In this document: positions 1-15,000 of the stretch, one piece after another
Numbering within the stretch: the stretch's first letter is position 1
Layout: the number at the start of each line of letters is the position of its first letter
Assembly: GCF_040819555.1 (NCBI RefSeq)
Contig: NZ_CP161919.1
Span: forward strand, 186,001 to 250,000
Direction of reading: 5' to 3'
DNA length: 64,000 nucleotides
Source: Nitratireductor sp. GISD-1A_MAKvit
GTDB taxonomy: Bacteria > Pseudomonadota > Alphaproteobacteria > Rhizobiales > Rhizobiaceae
Position numbers and translations under genes: made by a program
The notes under the pieces: model-generated
The model's database searches: none
What the model was told of the DNA's origin: nothing
What the model saw: only the letters and a program-made list of their open reading frames with translations

Positions 1-2
1 TC

Positions 3-3000
3 GACTACGCGCTTGGTGAGAATGGCGGGGCCAATCTCGCCAGCGACGGCACCTATGAAAGCGGCATCAAGGTGATGATCGAGATGGTCGGCCGGGTCAT
101 GGATGAGTACATCCTGATCAGCCGCATGCTCGCCGCGCGCCTCGCATTTCAGGGCGGGTTGTCCGATTTCGCCCGCGGCATCGAATATTCCATCGAGAAG
201 AATGCCTACCACGCAACGCAGAACCGTGAACTCGCCCCGATGTTCGAGGCGATCTTCGAAGCGGCACCCGCAGGTCACGATGCAGCCTACGACTATCTCG
301 TGGACTGGAACGAGATCCTCTGGCAGATCTATCCCGAGTACCGGCTGAACAGCTCCGTCAACCAGAACGGCGCAACGGTGCTCATCGATCAGGCGCTCAT
401 CATGCAGATGATGCTGCCGGCCTTCGAACAGGTCGGCATCGATCTCGACATCCGCGCGGTCGCCAATGCGCTCTCGATCAACGAGGAAATGATCATCGAT
501 CACGCTGCGGATGCGACCGAGGTCATCGGCACGCGCGGGACCGACTATTTCTACATGACCGGTGGCGACCAGACGATCGTTGGCGGGCAGGGTGCGGATT
601 ATTATTTCGTCGGCTCATCATCTGGCCGGGATATCATCAGGGATTATGATCTCGACGATGCGGATTCCCTGCGGCTGTCCTATGTCATGCCGGATGATGT
701 GGTTGCGATCCGCGACGGCGAGGATCTCATCCTGCAGTTCGATGGCGGGGCCGGTGAGGTCCGCATCGTCGATCAGTTCCTGGGTGAGCTCAACGAGTAT
801 CTCACCAATGGCGCACAGGTGGAGTCGGGCGTTACCACGATTGTCTTTGCAGACGGCACGATCTGGGATCGCAGCCGCATGGCTTTCGAGGTGGCCGACC
901 CGCGCGACGACTACGGCACCTATCTCGGCTCCGGCTCTGCCGATGTTCTGTGGGGCGGCAAGGGCAATGACGTCCTGAGCGGAGGCGCCGGCGGCGACAT
1001 TTACGTGTTCGATTTCGGCGACGGGCAGGACACGATCAACGATCGCGGCGCGTTTTCCTTCGGGCCGCTCAAGGCCGGCATGGACATGCTCGTGTTCAAT
1101 GGTGACATCGCAAAGGAGAATGTCCGGTTGCTGCGCGATGGCGCGAGCGACGACCTCAAGATCATCCTGCTCGACAATCAGGGCCAGGAAACCGGCGACA
1201 GCATTCACGTGATCGGCCAGCTAGGCGGTTATGCGGTCTATCTTCAGGCGTTTGGCGGGCTCATACCGGGTCTCGGGGAAGACAGTTTCTTTTCACCGAC
1301 CGCGATCGAACGTTTCGTGTTTGGCGATGGCACCGCGATGGAGTTCGAGGACATCGTCTCGCAGGTGCTGAAAAACGCAAAAACCGATGGCGATGACGCG
1401 ATCTACGGGCTGCGCAACAACAACCAGCTCGATGGCGGGGCAGGCGACGATTATCTCGAAGGGCGCGAGGGTTCGGATACATACATCTATGGCCGCAACT
1501 ACGGCAGCGATGTCATTCACGACCGGGACTTTGCTCCCAAGATCTTCGGCAATGCACCGGACACGCTGCGTTTCATCGACGATTTGCGCTGGAACGATTT
1601 CGATTTTCTGCGCGACGGTTCGTCCGACACGCTGCGCCTGCGGGTAAAGGGCACCGAGGACGAGGTCGTGCTGACCGACTTCCTCGAAAACATCATCATC
1701 ATTGGTTACACGAACCTCATCGAGACCATCGAGTTCGGCGATGGCACGACATGGTCCTGGCTCAAATTCCTCCAGCACTATGTGACGATCGCACAGACCG
1801 CCGGTGACGACACGATCTATGGTTTTGAGCTTGTCAGCGACGATATTGATGGCGGCGCGGGCAACGATCGCCTCGAAGGCATGAGCGGAAACGACACCTA
1901 TCGTTTCGGCCTCGGCTATGGCGAAGACACGATATTCGATACATCGGGCACCGAGCGTGTGGTGCTTGAGGGCATTGAGAGCACACAGGTGACGTTCAGC
2001 CGAACCGCGCTCGACCTGATCATCACGGTCGACGGAACCGGCGAAAAACTGATCCTCGAGAACCAGTATGTGCGTGAAGGCAAGCAGACCCATGCCGTCG
2101 AGTTTTTCGAGTTTGCCGACCGGACGCTCGAATTCACAAACCTCAATCCCGAGGATCTCGACCTTGTCGGGACGTCGGCGGCGGAAACGATCACCGGCTC
2201 GAATTTTGCCGAAACGCTCGATGGGCGCGGTGGCGACGATCTTCTTGTCGGTGGCGATGGCGGCGACACCTACAAATTCGACGTGGGGTACGGCGATGAC
2301 GTGATCGTCGACAGGCGGGTGCGTGCCGCCTGGGAAGACCGCAAGGGCTTCAGTGTACCGGTCGACGATGTCGTCGAATTTGGCGATGACATCACGCTGG
2401 ACAATGTGGTCTTCACCAAGGATGGCGATGACCTCGTGGTCTCGGTTTCCGGGCGCCCCGACACGCTGCGCATCCGCGACCAGTTCAGAAGCACGGCTGA
2501 CGGGGTGGAGAAATTCACCTTCAAGAGCGGGGACTTCCTGCTCATCTCGGATGTGGAGGAAATCCTCCAGATTGAAGGTGGCAATCGCGGCGACAACATC
2601 ATCACGGGCACGCCGGACCAGCCGAACACACTCGATGGCCGGCAGGGGGACGACACGCTCATTGGTGGAAACGCGGCCGACACCTATGCCTTCGGCGCCG
2701 GTTACGATTTCGACCGTATCGAAGAAAAGACCGATGCGGCAGGTGTCATCGACCGGGTTGTCTTCGGATCGACGGTCCGCCTCGACACGCTGAAACTGCG
2801 CCGCGACGGTGACGATCTGTTGATCGATCTGGGAGCAGGCGTCGATGTTCTGCGGGTGGTTGGCGGCCTCGCAAACAGACGTGTCGAGGAGTTCCACTTC
2901 GCCGATGGCGCCGTGCTGACCATCGACGACATGATGGACCGCTTCCTGAAAGGCAGCGAAAACGACGATCAGCTGATCGGCTTCAACGGGCGCAATGACG

Positions 3001-6000
3001 ATATCGATGGCGGCGCCGGGTCGGATGCCCTGATCGGTCGCAGCGGCGACGATACCTATCGCTTCGGCATCGGTGATGGCGCCGACAGCATCGAGGATAC
3101 GGCAGGCCTTGATCAGGTCGTCTTCAAGACGGGCGTCTCGCGCGAAACCGTTTCCTTTGCCGATATCGACGGCGACCTCTTGATCTCGCTTGCCGGAACC
3201 GGCGACACGCTGGTCATTCTCGGCGGTCTGTCTTCAGCCAGCAGCGCCATCGAACAGTTCGTGTTCGACGACGGTGCATCCATCGATCTCGATGAAGTGC
3301 GCGACATCATTCGCCAGCAGAGCAGCAACAATGGCCAGGACCTGATCGACGATCGCATCGTGGCCTCACCCTATACGATCAGGCCGGGCACCGGTTTCGA
3401 TACCGTGATCATGGGTGCCGACACGCAGGTCGAGATCGAGGCTGGCGGCGGGCTGGACACGATCCGCATCGCGGAGCATCCGGTTTCGGCGAGCATCACC
3501 TTTGCCAGCCTTGCGGCGAGCGAGGCGGTCGTGCGTCTGGCCGATACGGATGGTTCGGATCTGCTCATCGTGAACCCCGAAACCGGGGACCAGGTTCGTC
3601 TGGTCGGCGCGCTCACAGCCTATGCACTGCCCGAGCTTCGCTTCTCCGACGGTGTCGTTTGGTCGCAGAATGCGCTCGCCGAGCGCGCCATGCTGGACCA
3701 GGCGACGGAGAATGCCGATATCATCATCGGCAGCCGCAGAGCCGACGTGATCGAGGGTGGCGCCGGGGACGACGACATTCGCGGCGGGGGCGGCAACGAC
3801 ACGTTCATCTACACCCGCGGCGACGGCAAGGATGTGTATTCCGATGCGGAGAACGGAAAGGACATTCTCGTCATCCACGGTTACAGCGCCGATGAGATGA
3901 GCGTTTCGCGGCCGGTCGGCGCGCGCGACGAGCTGCTTCTCACCTTTGAAAACAGCGAAGATGAAATCGTGCTGCGCTATGTCGATGGCCAGACCGGCGG
4001 CGGCGTCAGCGAAGTCCGTTTCGGCGATGGAACGATCTTCACGCGCGAGGCGCTGTTCGAGCTGGTTATCGGCGTGGGGACCGATTTCGACGATGAAATC
4101 CACGGAACTTCAGGTGCGGATACGCTTCAGGGCGGGCGGGGCGACGATCTCCTGAGCGGCGGCTCCGGAAAAGACACCTACGTGTTCCGTCGCGGTGACG
4201 GGCTTGACGTCATTGAGGAAAGCGGCTGGCGGGGTGATCTCAATCGTCTCGTTCTGGCAGATTACAATCCCGGCGATCTCGATGCCATTGTCATTTCGGA
4301 CAATGGCCGCGATGTCGCGCTCCGGTTTGGTGTGGGCGATCAGGTCATCCTGCAAAACGCGCTGGATGGAAGCTCATATGCCCGCATTCGGGAGATCGAG
4401 TTTGCCAACGGCACGATCTGGACGGAAAGCGAACTGAAGCGCGCCGTGGATGCGTCCCATGTCTCCTCGCAGCGCCTGGTTCTCGGCACCGACGGAACAG
4501 ACACAATCACCGGAACCACCGCCGACGAGATCATGGACGGCGGAATTGGCGATGACACCTACGTCTTTGCGCGCGGCGGCGGTCGCGACACGATCCGGTC
4601 AATCCCGGATTTTGGCGATGTCAGGAAGCTCAGGATCAGCGGCTACGACGCGGCGGATGCGACCTTCGCAATCGAAGACGGGCATCCTAAAAATCTCGTC
4701 ATAAGATTTGCCGGCCAGGAAGATGAAATCCTCATCGAGGATGGCTTCAATGGTTCCAAATGGTCGAGCTCGACCGGACCTGTCCGCGCGATCGCGCAAT
4801 TCCAGTTCGACGACCGCATTCTCGATTACGATGAGATGCTGGCGCTCGTGAATGCGGGGCAGGCGACCGATGGCGACGATTTCATAACCGTCGTCGATGG
4901 AAGCGGCGAGATACAGGGCGGGCTTGGCAACGACTATTACGAAGGCGAGAACGACGCCACTTTCGTCTTCAACCGTGGCGACGGCAAGGATGCCTTCGAG
5001 GAGGGCAACGATTCGGGAACGCTCAGCATCAGGGGCTACACCCCCGAAGAGGTCATCTTCACGCGGATGATGGATGATGACGGTTTTGTCATCACCTTTG
5101 CCGGCACGGACGACCGCATTTCGGTGCCGGGATATTTTTCCAGCTATTACGGCTATTTCCGCGGCGCGATCCAGAACATCGAATTCGAGGATGGAACGAG
5201 CTGGTCGCGCTATGACATTCGCGACCGTGTTCCACCGCTGCCGGAGAAAGCGCCCGCCGTGGCGACTGAGGGCGACGATCATCTCGTTTTCAGCGAGCCC
5301 GGTGCGATCGCAGAGGGGCTTGGCGGCAATGATTTTCTCATCGTCAATGCCAGCGACATAGAGGTCAGATACTCGGCAGGTGATGGCCGCGATACGGTGC
5401 TTCTCGCGCCTTATAGTTATTCTGCCAGCTTCTCGCTGACGCTGGCCGGGATCAACCCGCAGGACATCATGCTGCACGTTATGCCGGGCGGTGGTCCCGG
5501 GGTGGTCGACGGGCCGGAGCCTGCCACATCCTACTATCTGTCGGTGAACGGAAGCGCCGATGGCATCTGGTTCGAAGAAAGACCGGACCAGTTCGCCGGA
5601 ATCACATTCGCCGATGGCACGGTCTGGGATTCGCAGATGATTGCGGAGAACGCCATCGCCTACGGTCCGCCGATACTCCCGGAGGCGCCGTCAGGTGGAG
5701 ATCTGTTCACCATCGTGGATGTGGGCGAGCGCGAGCTGGACACGGCCGTGTCCTCCAGTTCCGATGAAATCTTCATCGACCGCGGTTACTACAATTTCGA
5801 ACAGGGTATCGAGCGCCCGCCGGCGGCCACCACCTATGTGTATCGCACCGGGGATGGACACGACCTCATCGATGAGTTGATGTATCTGGAAGATACGCCC
5901 ACGCTGGACCGGATCATTCTGGATGACATCCCCTATTCGGATGTGTTCGTGGCGCTTTCGCCCGATAATGAAAAGTCCTATCGCGCCGGCGACATGGTGT

Positions 6001-9000
6001 TGTGGTTCGCCGGGCGTGAAGGGTCGATCACGATTGCCCAGGGCGCGGTTCCTGAGACAGCCGGCAGCTACGATCTATCCGGCATCGATGAAATCGGCTT
6101 CTCCGATGGCACGGTGAAAACGCTTGGCGAACTCGCCTCCGAAGCAAGGCTTGCGGCTCAGAGCGATCAGCGTTTCTTCACCGAAGACTTCGTTTTCCAG
6201 CGGGGTGTGCAGTCTGGCGTCTACTATCTGGAATCCCCGCTCATCTTCGATGATGGGTCAGGCAGCATGCCGGTGCCGATCGGCCTGGAGTTAAAGTCCG
6301 TCGCCAATGAGGCTGTCAGCGTGTCGCACCACCCGGACGGTTATCATCTTCACATCGCCGAGAGCGCGCCGGGCGCTGGCGATGGTGGCCGCATCGTCCT
6401 GCGCGGTGATGCACGGTTTTATACGGATGTATTTTTCGACAGCGGTCTCCTTCTCGGCGCGCGCGCGATCAAGGCGCTCGCGCAGACCGGGCTGCCGATC
6501 CATGAAGGCCTTGATGCGGCCGGTGACCCCCATGGTCTCACGCTCACCCGCGGCGTGGATGCCGGCCTCTACACCGTGTTTGGCGGCAGCGCCGTCAATG
6601 ACACGCCGGCAGCGATCAGTCTCACCGATGTCCTCGAATCGGAGATTTCGGTCGAGCGCACGGCAGATGGCATCCTGCTCAGCATCGCCGCTAGAGAGCA
6701 GAGTGGTGACGATGCGATCGTCATCTGGGTCGAGTTTGCAGGAGAGCCACTCATTTCGGTCGCCCTCGATGGCGGGGTGGAGCTGGGCGCGGATGAGTTG
6801 TTTGCCGCCATTCCGCTGCCCAGGCTGGAGGGCACCGATGGCGACGATCATCTGGCCCGGTTTGAGCCCGGCCCGTCGGACCCTTGGGGGCCGGGGGGGC
6901 CGGGGGGGCCGGAGGGGCCGGAGGGGCCGGGGCCGCAGATGGCGTCGTTCCCCGGTGAGGCAGAAGCGCTTGAATTCGAGGGAGGTCTCGGCAACGATTT
7001 CATCGAGGCAGGCGAGGAGCCGGGCGACAGGGTTGTCTACCGGCGCGGCGATGGGAATGACGTGGTCAGCGTCGCGAGCGGCTATGCTGGAGCACCCGTG
7101 GCGGTTGACCTGCGGGGCATTTCGGCGTCCGCGGTCAGCCTTATGGTTTCCGAGAGCGGGCATGCGCTTATCAGCATAGCCGAGACTGTGGCGGGTGCGG
7201 GAGACGGCGGTTCGATCAGAATATTGCCGCCCGTCGGGTATGACGGAAACAGCCATCTCGGGTTCAACAGCATAAAATTCGATGACGGCACCGTATGGGG
7301 CCCGGCAGAGATCAACAGGATCATCGGCCTGAAGCGGGCCACCGACGGCGATGACATTCTCGAAAACGAAACCAACCTGGCCCATTTCGAACTGGGCAGG
7401 GGCAACGACATGGTCGATGCCAGTTCGGGTTCGGCGACCTATGTCTACAACAATGGCGATGGGCACGACGTCTATGTCGACCGGGGTTCCGACGACAGTG
7501 AACATGCGGAAGGGTTCCGCGGCGATCTCCTGCGTTTTCCCGATCTGGCCGAAACCGACATGGTCTTCGAGCGTTCGGGCAACGACCTCATCATCACCAT
7601 AGCCGAAAACAGCGCCTCCGGCATCGAGGCTGGCAGCATCGTTCTGGTCGGGGCGATGGAGCTCGATCCATACCAGCGCGAGCAGAGCATCGAATGGATC
7701 GAATTCTCTTCGGGCGTGAGAACGCCACTGGCTGAAAAGGTTCAGGAGCTGGTCGCCGCTTCCGCATCGGAAAATGCAGACACGATGGTCGGCACCTTCC
7801 GGGACGATGTGCTGGAAGGTCTCGGGGGCGATGATGTGCTGCGTGGCGGAGCGGGCTCCGATGTCTATGTCTGGTCGCGGGGCGACGGTAGCGACGAGAT
7901 CGAGGAAGCCGCCGGTTCCTACAGTGACGACAGCATCGATGTGCTGAGGCTGGTCGATGTCGATCTGGAGAACGTCACCCTGTTCAGCGATCACCGGGGG
8001 CTGCGGATCGCAATTGCCGATACGTCGCCGGGTGCCGGCGATGGAGGCGTCATCCTGGTTCGCGGCATGTTCCAGAACAATGCCGGGCGCGGCCGGGGCG
8101 TGGAAAAAATCGAGTTTTCGGGCGGCGCAAGCCTGAGCTCCGACCAGATTGCAGCCCGCATCATCGAGCAGAAGTCTACACCGTTCGACGATCTGATCAG
8201 GGGCACCTTTGGCGATGATGTCATCGAGGCCGGTCGGGGCAACGACACGATCCTGGTGACTGCAGGTGAAAACACCTTCATCTACAATCGGGGAGACGGT
8301 GTCGACCGGGTCGACAACCGGGCCTATGACGGTCGGCTCGAATTGCGCGGCATCGATCCGGCAACGGTTCGCCTCAGGGAGGGACATGATGGCGATCTCG
8401 AAGTCATCATCGGCGAAAGCGCCCAGAACGCGGGTGATGGCGGGCGGATAACGCTTGTCGATTCCGCCTCGCTCTATGGCCGCGGGATTTCGTCCATCAC
8501 CTTCGATGACGGCACCGTATGGTGGCGCAATCATTACGATTCGGAGAGTGGCATATACAGGCAGGACTTCATCGACCTGATGGCCGGCTCGACCGGTACG
8601 ACCGAGTTCAACGATCGCTTTGAAGGCACCGACAACGCAGACACGATCGAGGGCAGGGGCGGCGATGATCTGCTGATCGGCAAGGGTGGAGACGACACCT
8701 ATGTCTTCAACCGCGGCGATGGCCGCGACACGATCCGCGACACCGGCGCCAAGATCGTCATCGGTGGCTATGACCGTGACGAAGTCACCTTTTCCAGGCA
8801 GGGCCAGTTCGGTCTCGATCTGATTGTCAGCTTTGCCGGCGGGGAAGATCGCATCCTTGTCGAGAACGTCTTCGAACAGGGCGGCGGCAGTGTTGTCGTC
8901 GAAATCGTGGACGCCGGCGTGTCCCTGTCGATGGCCGATATCCTGGCCGAAATCATTGCAAACCAGGCAAGCGATGACGACGATCTGATCATCGGCACCG

Positions 9001-12000
9001 ACGGTGCCGACACGATCGGTGGCGGCAAGGGCAATGATTTCATTGATGGCGGCAAGGGCAACGACACATATGTCTACAATGTCGGCGACGGCGATGACCG
9101 CATTCGCGATCCCGACACCTATGGCGGCAAAGTCGTGCTTGCCGGCTACACGCCCGATGACATCGCGTTCGCCGTGCGCAGCGGCCCCGACAGCCATGAT
9201 CTCGTCATTCGTTTCAAGACCGGTCAGGACAGGCTGACGCTGGAAGGGGTGCTTGGCCGCTATGAGGCGGGCATCTCGACCATCGAATTCGCCGATGGCA
9301 CCGTCTGGGACGAGGCAGACATGCGCGCCCGCGCGCTCTCCGATATCGACACGGCCGGAAGCGACAATGTCTTCGGTTTCGACGGGGAGGATACGCTCGT
9401 ATCGCGCTCTGGTGATGACATGATGGCCGGGGGCAAGGGGGCCGATCTCTATCAGATGAGGCGTGGTGGCGGTCACGACACCATCCTGGAGGCCGATCGC
9501 GAACCGGGCGAGGTCGACCGCGTCGAGTTCCTCAATTTCGTTTCGTCCGAAACATCCGTTGCGCGCGTTTTCAAGGGCAGCGAAACGGTCAGGTTCAGTT
9601 TCGCCAGTGCTGAAGGGGACAGCGTCACCATTATCGATGCGCTGGCCGCCGATGGGCGTGGAGTGGAGCAGTATGTGTTCTCGGACGGCGTCGTCTGGAC
9701 CCGGGAGGACATCCTCACCCTGCTCGAAAACAAGGTCCCCGTTGCGGTCGATGACGGCTATTTCACGGCAACGACCGGAGAGCCGCTGAAGATCGACCCT
9801 GCTCGTCTTCTCGCCAATGATTTCGATGCCGATGGCGACGGGCTTGCAATCATTCGGGTGGAGGGCGGGTCCGCAGGCACCGCCGAAATCGACGAGCACG
9901 GAAACATCGTCTTCGTTGCGAAGGATGGCTTCACCGGCCCGACGCGGATCAGCTACCAGATCTCCGATGGTCGCAATGGCATCGCCGAGGCGTTCGTGGA
10001 CATCCGCGTGCGGCCGGTTGCCGAAGCGCGTGATGATGACGGGTTCGTTGTCGCCGAAGACGGGTTCCTGACCATACGCACCGAACGGCTCCTGTCGAAC
10101 GATGTCGATGGCGACCGTATGATCGTTGGCCAGGTCTACGGTGCGCGCAACGGCACGGTTTCGCTTGCGAGCAATGGTGACATCAGCTTCACGCCGGATG
10201 CCAATTTCCACGGGATCGCCTCCTTCACCTATGTTGCAAACACACCTGAAGGCGGGCGGGCAGAGGCGACCGTGTTTATCCAGGTCACGCCGGTCAACGA
10301 TGCGCCGGTTGCGGCAGATGATGAAGGCTTCGTCACGCTCGAAGGCGAGCCCTTCACGATCGGACGCCACACACTTCTTGAAAATGACAGCGATCTGGAT
10401 GGCGACAGGCTCGTTATCCAGTCGATCGTTCCGTCGCCCGACCTTTCGGTGACGCTCAACGAGGATGGCAGCATCTCGGTCGTGCCGCAGCCCTTCTTCT
10501 GGGGCAATGCCAGCTTCCAGTATGTGGTCAGCGATGGTGCTGGCGGCACGGATACGGCAACCGTCAATGTCTATGTCGAGCCGGTCAATGATGCGCCCGA
10601 GGCGATGAACGACCGGATCGAGACCAATGGCGGAGAGCCGATCCGCGAAGACAATCCGATTGTCATTCAGATCGCGGACCTGCTTGCCAATGATATCGAG
10701 CGGGACGGCGATCCCCTGTCGCTTGTATTCGTCAAGAATGCCCATGGTGGCTCGGTCGAGATTCTCGACAACGAGACGATCCTTTTCACCCCTTGGGAGA
10801 ATTTCAACGGCGAAGCGCACTTCGAATACACGATCTCCGACGACAAGGGCGAGCTCGACACCGCCCGCGCGACCGTCGTCTATCAGGCGGTCAACGATCT
10901 GCCTGTCGCCCGCGACGACACCTATAAAAAGGATCCCATTCTGCGCGGGCAGGAAGACACGCCGCTCGAAATACCGATCAGCGAACTTCTTCAGAACGAC
11001 TATGATATCGAAGGCCTGGCGATCAAATTCGAATCCGCAGGCAATGCGGTCGATGGCGATATCGTGGTCACCGACCATGGCACGATCATCTTCACGCCCG
11101 ATCCTGATTACTGGGGCGAGGCGACGTTCAGCTATTCGATTTCCGATCCCGAGGGAGCGGTCAATGACGGCCTCGTCACATTGTGGTTCGAGAATGTCGG
11201 CGATGCGCCGCCGGTGGCAGAAGACGATGTCATCCAGGTGGTCGAAGACGTGCCGATGGTCATCCCGATCTCGGTCCTGCTTGGCAATGATACCGATATC
11301 GATCGCGACCAGATCGAGTTCGTGAGCTGGCGCTATGCCAATTTTGCCGAGAGCTTCTCCTATGGTGAGCTTAACGGCACCATCTCCTATACGGAAAATG
11401 GCGACCTTCTCTTCACGCCGGATCTCAATGCCGAGTCCTCGGGCGTGTTCTTCTACACGATCACCGACAATGCCGACGGCACGTCGGAGGGCATGGTCGA
11501 TATCCGCATCCAGCGCGTCGACGACGACCCCACCGCCGTAGCCGATGCCGGCGGGATCACGCCGCTCGACATACCGCTGGTGCTGCGCGTTTCCGATCTG
11601 CTCGCCAATGATTTCGATGTCGACGACCCGAATGGAAACCGGCCGCTTTTCTTCGCCGGGGTGGAGTCCGTCAGCGCGGGCGTGGCCGAGGTGGTGCACT
11701 CCGGCGGGGAGGATTTCATCATCGTCCGGTTCGATCCGGGCTTCACCGGAAATGTCGAGGTTCGCTACATCGTCGAGGACGAAACGGGCCTCACCGACAT
11801 CGGTCTTGTCGAGGCAGAAGTCGCGCCGGTTTATGATGGCAATCTCACGGGCACGCCGGATCCGGATGTGCTTGTGGGCAATCATCTTGACGAAACCATC
11901 ACCGGTCTGGCCGGCGACGACACCATCCTGGCCATGGCGGGCAACGATGTCATTTCCGCGGGGGCGGGCAATGACGTGATCGATGCCGGCGCGGGTGACG

Positions 12001-15000
12001 ACCATATCGATGGCGGTGATGGTGGCGATGAAATCGACGGGGGCGACGGTTTCGATACGGTCGATTTCGCCGGTTCGAACACCGGCGTCCGGGCCGACCT
12101 TGCTTCGCGCGTCGGGCAGGGTGGCTTTGCGGCCGGCGATGTCTATCGCAACATCGAGGCCCTGGCCGGCACCGAATACCGCGACACGCTCGGCGGAGAT
12201 GACAGAGCCAATGTGCTCGATGGGCGCGGCGGGTCGGATCACCTCGAAGGCAGGGGCGGCGACGACACGCTCGTGGGTGGAGCCGGGGACGACACGCTCG
12301 AAGGCGGTGCGGGGGCCGATATTCTCGATGGCGGTGCCGGCGATGATACGGCGTCCTACGAGACCTCCTCGGCCGCCGTCGCGGTGTCACTCCGGAACGG
12401 CACTGCCTCGGGCGGCGACGCAGAAGGCGACACGCTCTCCTCCATCGAGCATCTCACCGGCTCGGCCTTCGACGACACGCTTGAAGGCGACGGCCAGAAC
12501 AACAGGCTTCTCGGCGGGCGCGGCGATGACACGCTCATCGGTCATGCGGGCGATGACATTCTCGAAGGCGGCCGCGGGGCGGATGTCCTGCGCGGTGGCA
12601 CGGGCGTGGATACGGCCGTCTACACCCATTCTGCGGAAGGCGTGACCGTCGATATGGAAAACGGCGCCGCGGGTGGCGGAGATGCTGCCGGCGACACGTT
12701 CGTATCGATCGAGATCGTTGAGGGTTCCTACCACGACGACATCATTCGCGGCACGGCCGGCGACAACATCATCCGGGGTGGGCGAGGGGCAGACGTCATC
12801 GATGGACGCGGCGGTTTCGACACCGCCGATTATTCCCGCGCCGATGAGGCCGTCTCCGTTGATCTTGCCAGCGGTCAGGGTCTCGCCGGCGAGGCGCTCG
12901 GCGATACGTTGATCGACATTGAGAAACTGGTGGGCTCCGATCATGCCGACAGTTTCACGGGATCGGATGGCGACGACACGTTCGACGGCGGCTTCGGCGA
13001 CGATCAGATCGCCGGCGGCGCGGGATCGGACAGCTATCTGTTCGGCTTCGACAGCGGCGAAGACACGGTCACGGAACTCGGTTCCGCAGCCGATACGGAC
13101 CGTGTCGTCCTGGGCGCGAACATTCAGCCGAAAGACATTTCCATCGTGCGCGAGAGTGATGATCTTTTGATCGAGCTCGAGCGGGATGACGGCTATCTCA
13201 TAGACACGCTGCGGGTGAAGGATCACTTCGTTGGCCGGGAAACCGGCATCGAGGAAATCGTGTTCGAGGATGGAACCGTCTGGGATCGCGACACGATCGA
13301 CCAGTTGCAGCGCACCGGTCGTTTCAATGCCCAGGACGATATATTCCGCCTCGGCATTGAAGACGAGACGGCGCTCATCGATCTTGCCGACCTGACCGCC
13401 AATGATGTTGCCGAGGGTGCGGAAAACCTCACGCTCATCTCGGTTCAGAATGCGGTCAACGGCACGGTCGAGATCCTTGAAGACGGCCGGATCGCGTTTC
13501 TGGGAGCGCAGGATTTCAACGGAGACGCCTTCTTCGAATACACGGTTCGCGATGCGTTCGGGCGCGAGTCGACGGCAACGGTCGAGGTCAATCTCCAGCC
13601 AGTCAACGATGCCCCGGTGGGGGATGATGATGGCGTGATCCAGGGCACGGAAGATGAGCCGCTGCTCATTCCGTTCTCCGCGCTCCTTGGCAATGATTTC
13701 GATGTCGATGGCGATGCACTGACGATCATCGACACCTTGCCCCTGATCGATGAAGACGGCAATTATCTCTATCCCGACATTCTGGAAACAGGAACCAATG
13801 GCAAAGTAGAGCTGGTCGATGGCTTCGTGAAATTCACGCCCGGCATGGACCATTTCGGCTTTGCCGGTTTCCGTTACGTGCTGAGCGATCCCGACGGCGA
13901 GACGTCCATCGCGTCCGTTGAGCTCTACATCAACCCGGTCAACGACGCTCCGCGCAGCGCGCCGGACCGGCACACGGTGCGCCTCGACAAGACCAACGTT
14001 ATCTCCCTCGATGACATTCTGGGCAATGACTACGACATCGAGGGCGACGCGATCAGCTTCCTTGGCATTCATTCTCCCAGCAATGGCACCGTCACTCTGG
14101 ATGAGGAGGCCCGCACCATTTCCTTCGTCGCGGATGCGCTGGGCGATGCGTCCTTCCAGTATGATGTGGTCGATGCACGCGGTGCCCAGGCGACCATCAC
14201 CGTCGAACTGAAGGTCATACCGCTCAACGACCCGCCGGTTGCAAGAGACGATACCGGTTTCGACACGGTTGAGGATCAGCCGATCCTCATCGACCCGTCG
14301 CTCCTTCTCGCCAACGATACCGACCCCAATGGCGATCCGCTCTCCATCGTGGGGCTGGAGCGTTTCCCGCTCAATGGCAAGGTCGCGTTCGATGAGAACG
14401 GCATGATCGTTTTCACCCCACGGCCCGACTACAATGATCGCGCGGGCTTCGAGTACACGATTTCCGATGGGCGCGGCGGCGTCGACACCGCCTTCGTGTC
14501 CATAGACGTTCTGCCCGTCAACGATCCGGCCATCCTGCGCAACGATCTGGCGCTGGGGATCGAGGATGAACCCATCCTCATCATTCCGGGCGAAATCTTC
14601 GGCAATGATGTCGAGCCCGATGGCGATGTCATTTTCTATAATTCGGTATCGGTGCTTGGTATTGTCGATCCGGAGTTCCTTTCCGAAGCGCCGGAGGTTA
14701 CCGCGCGCCTGGCCGATGGAAGCCCGCTTCCGTCCTGGCTCTCCTTCAACGCCGAAAGTCTGACCTTCACCGGCACAATGCCGGGAACGGAGCCGGTCTC
14801 GGTCGAGGTGGTCCTGTTCTATCCGGAGGAAGGCAAGACCGCGCTCCACACCTTCACCTTCGAAGAAGGCGATGCCGGTGCGCTGTCGCAGGGCATCTCG
14901 GTCGAGGGCGACCTGCCGCCTTCCTTCCGGGTCCGTGCGCCCTTCGAGGAAGATTATGAATTCGGCGCTGGCAGCCTGACCCCGGAGATCTCCGTTTCCG

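Noticed and set aside
9000..13300. Repeated short DNA units that might suggest a CRISPR or tandem satellite
   Set aside because: The repetition follows codons of RTX nonapeptides, units are not identical and there are no constant repeat-spacer lengths.
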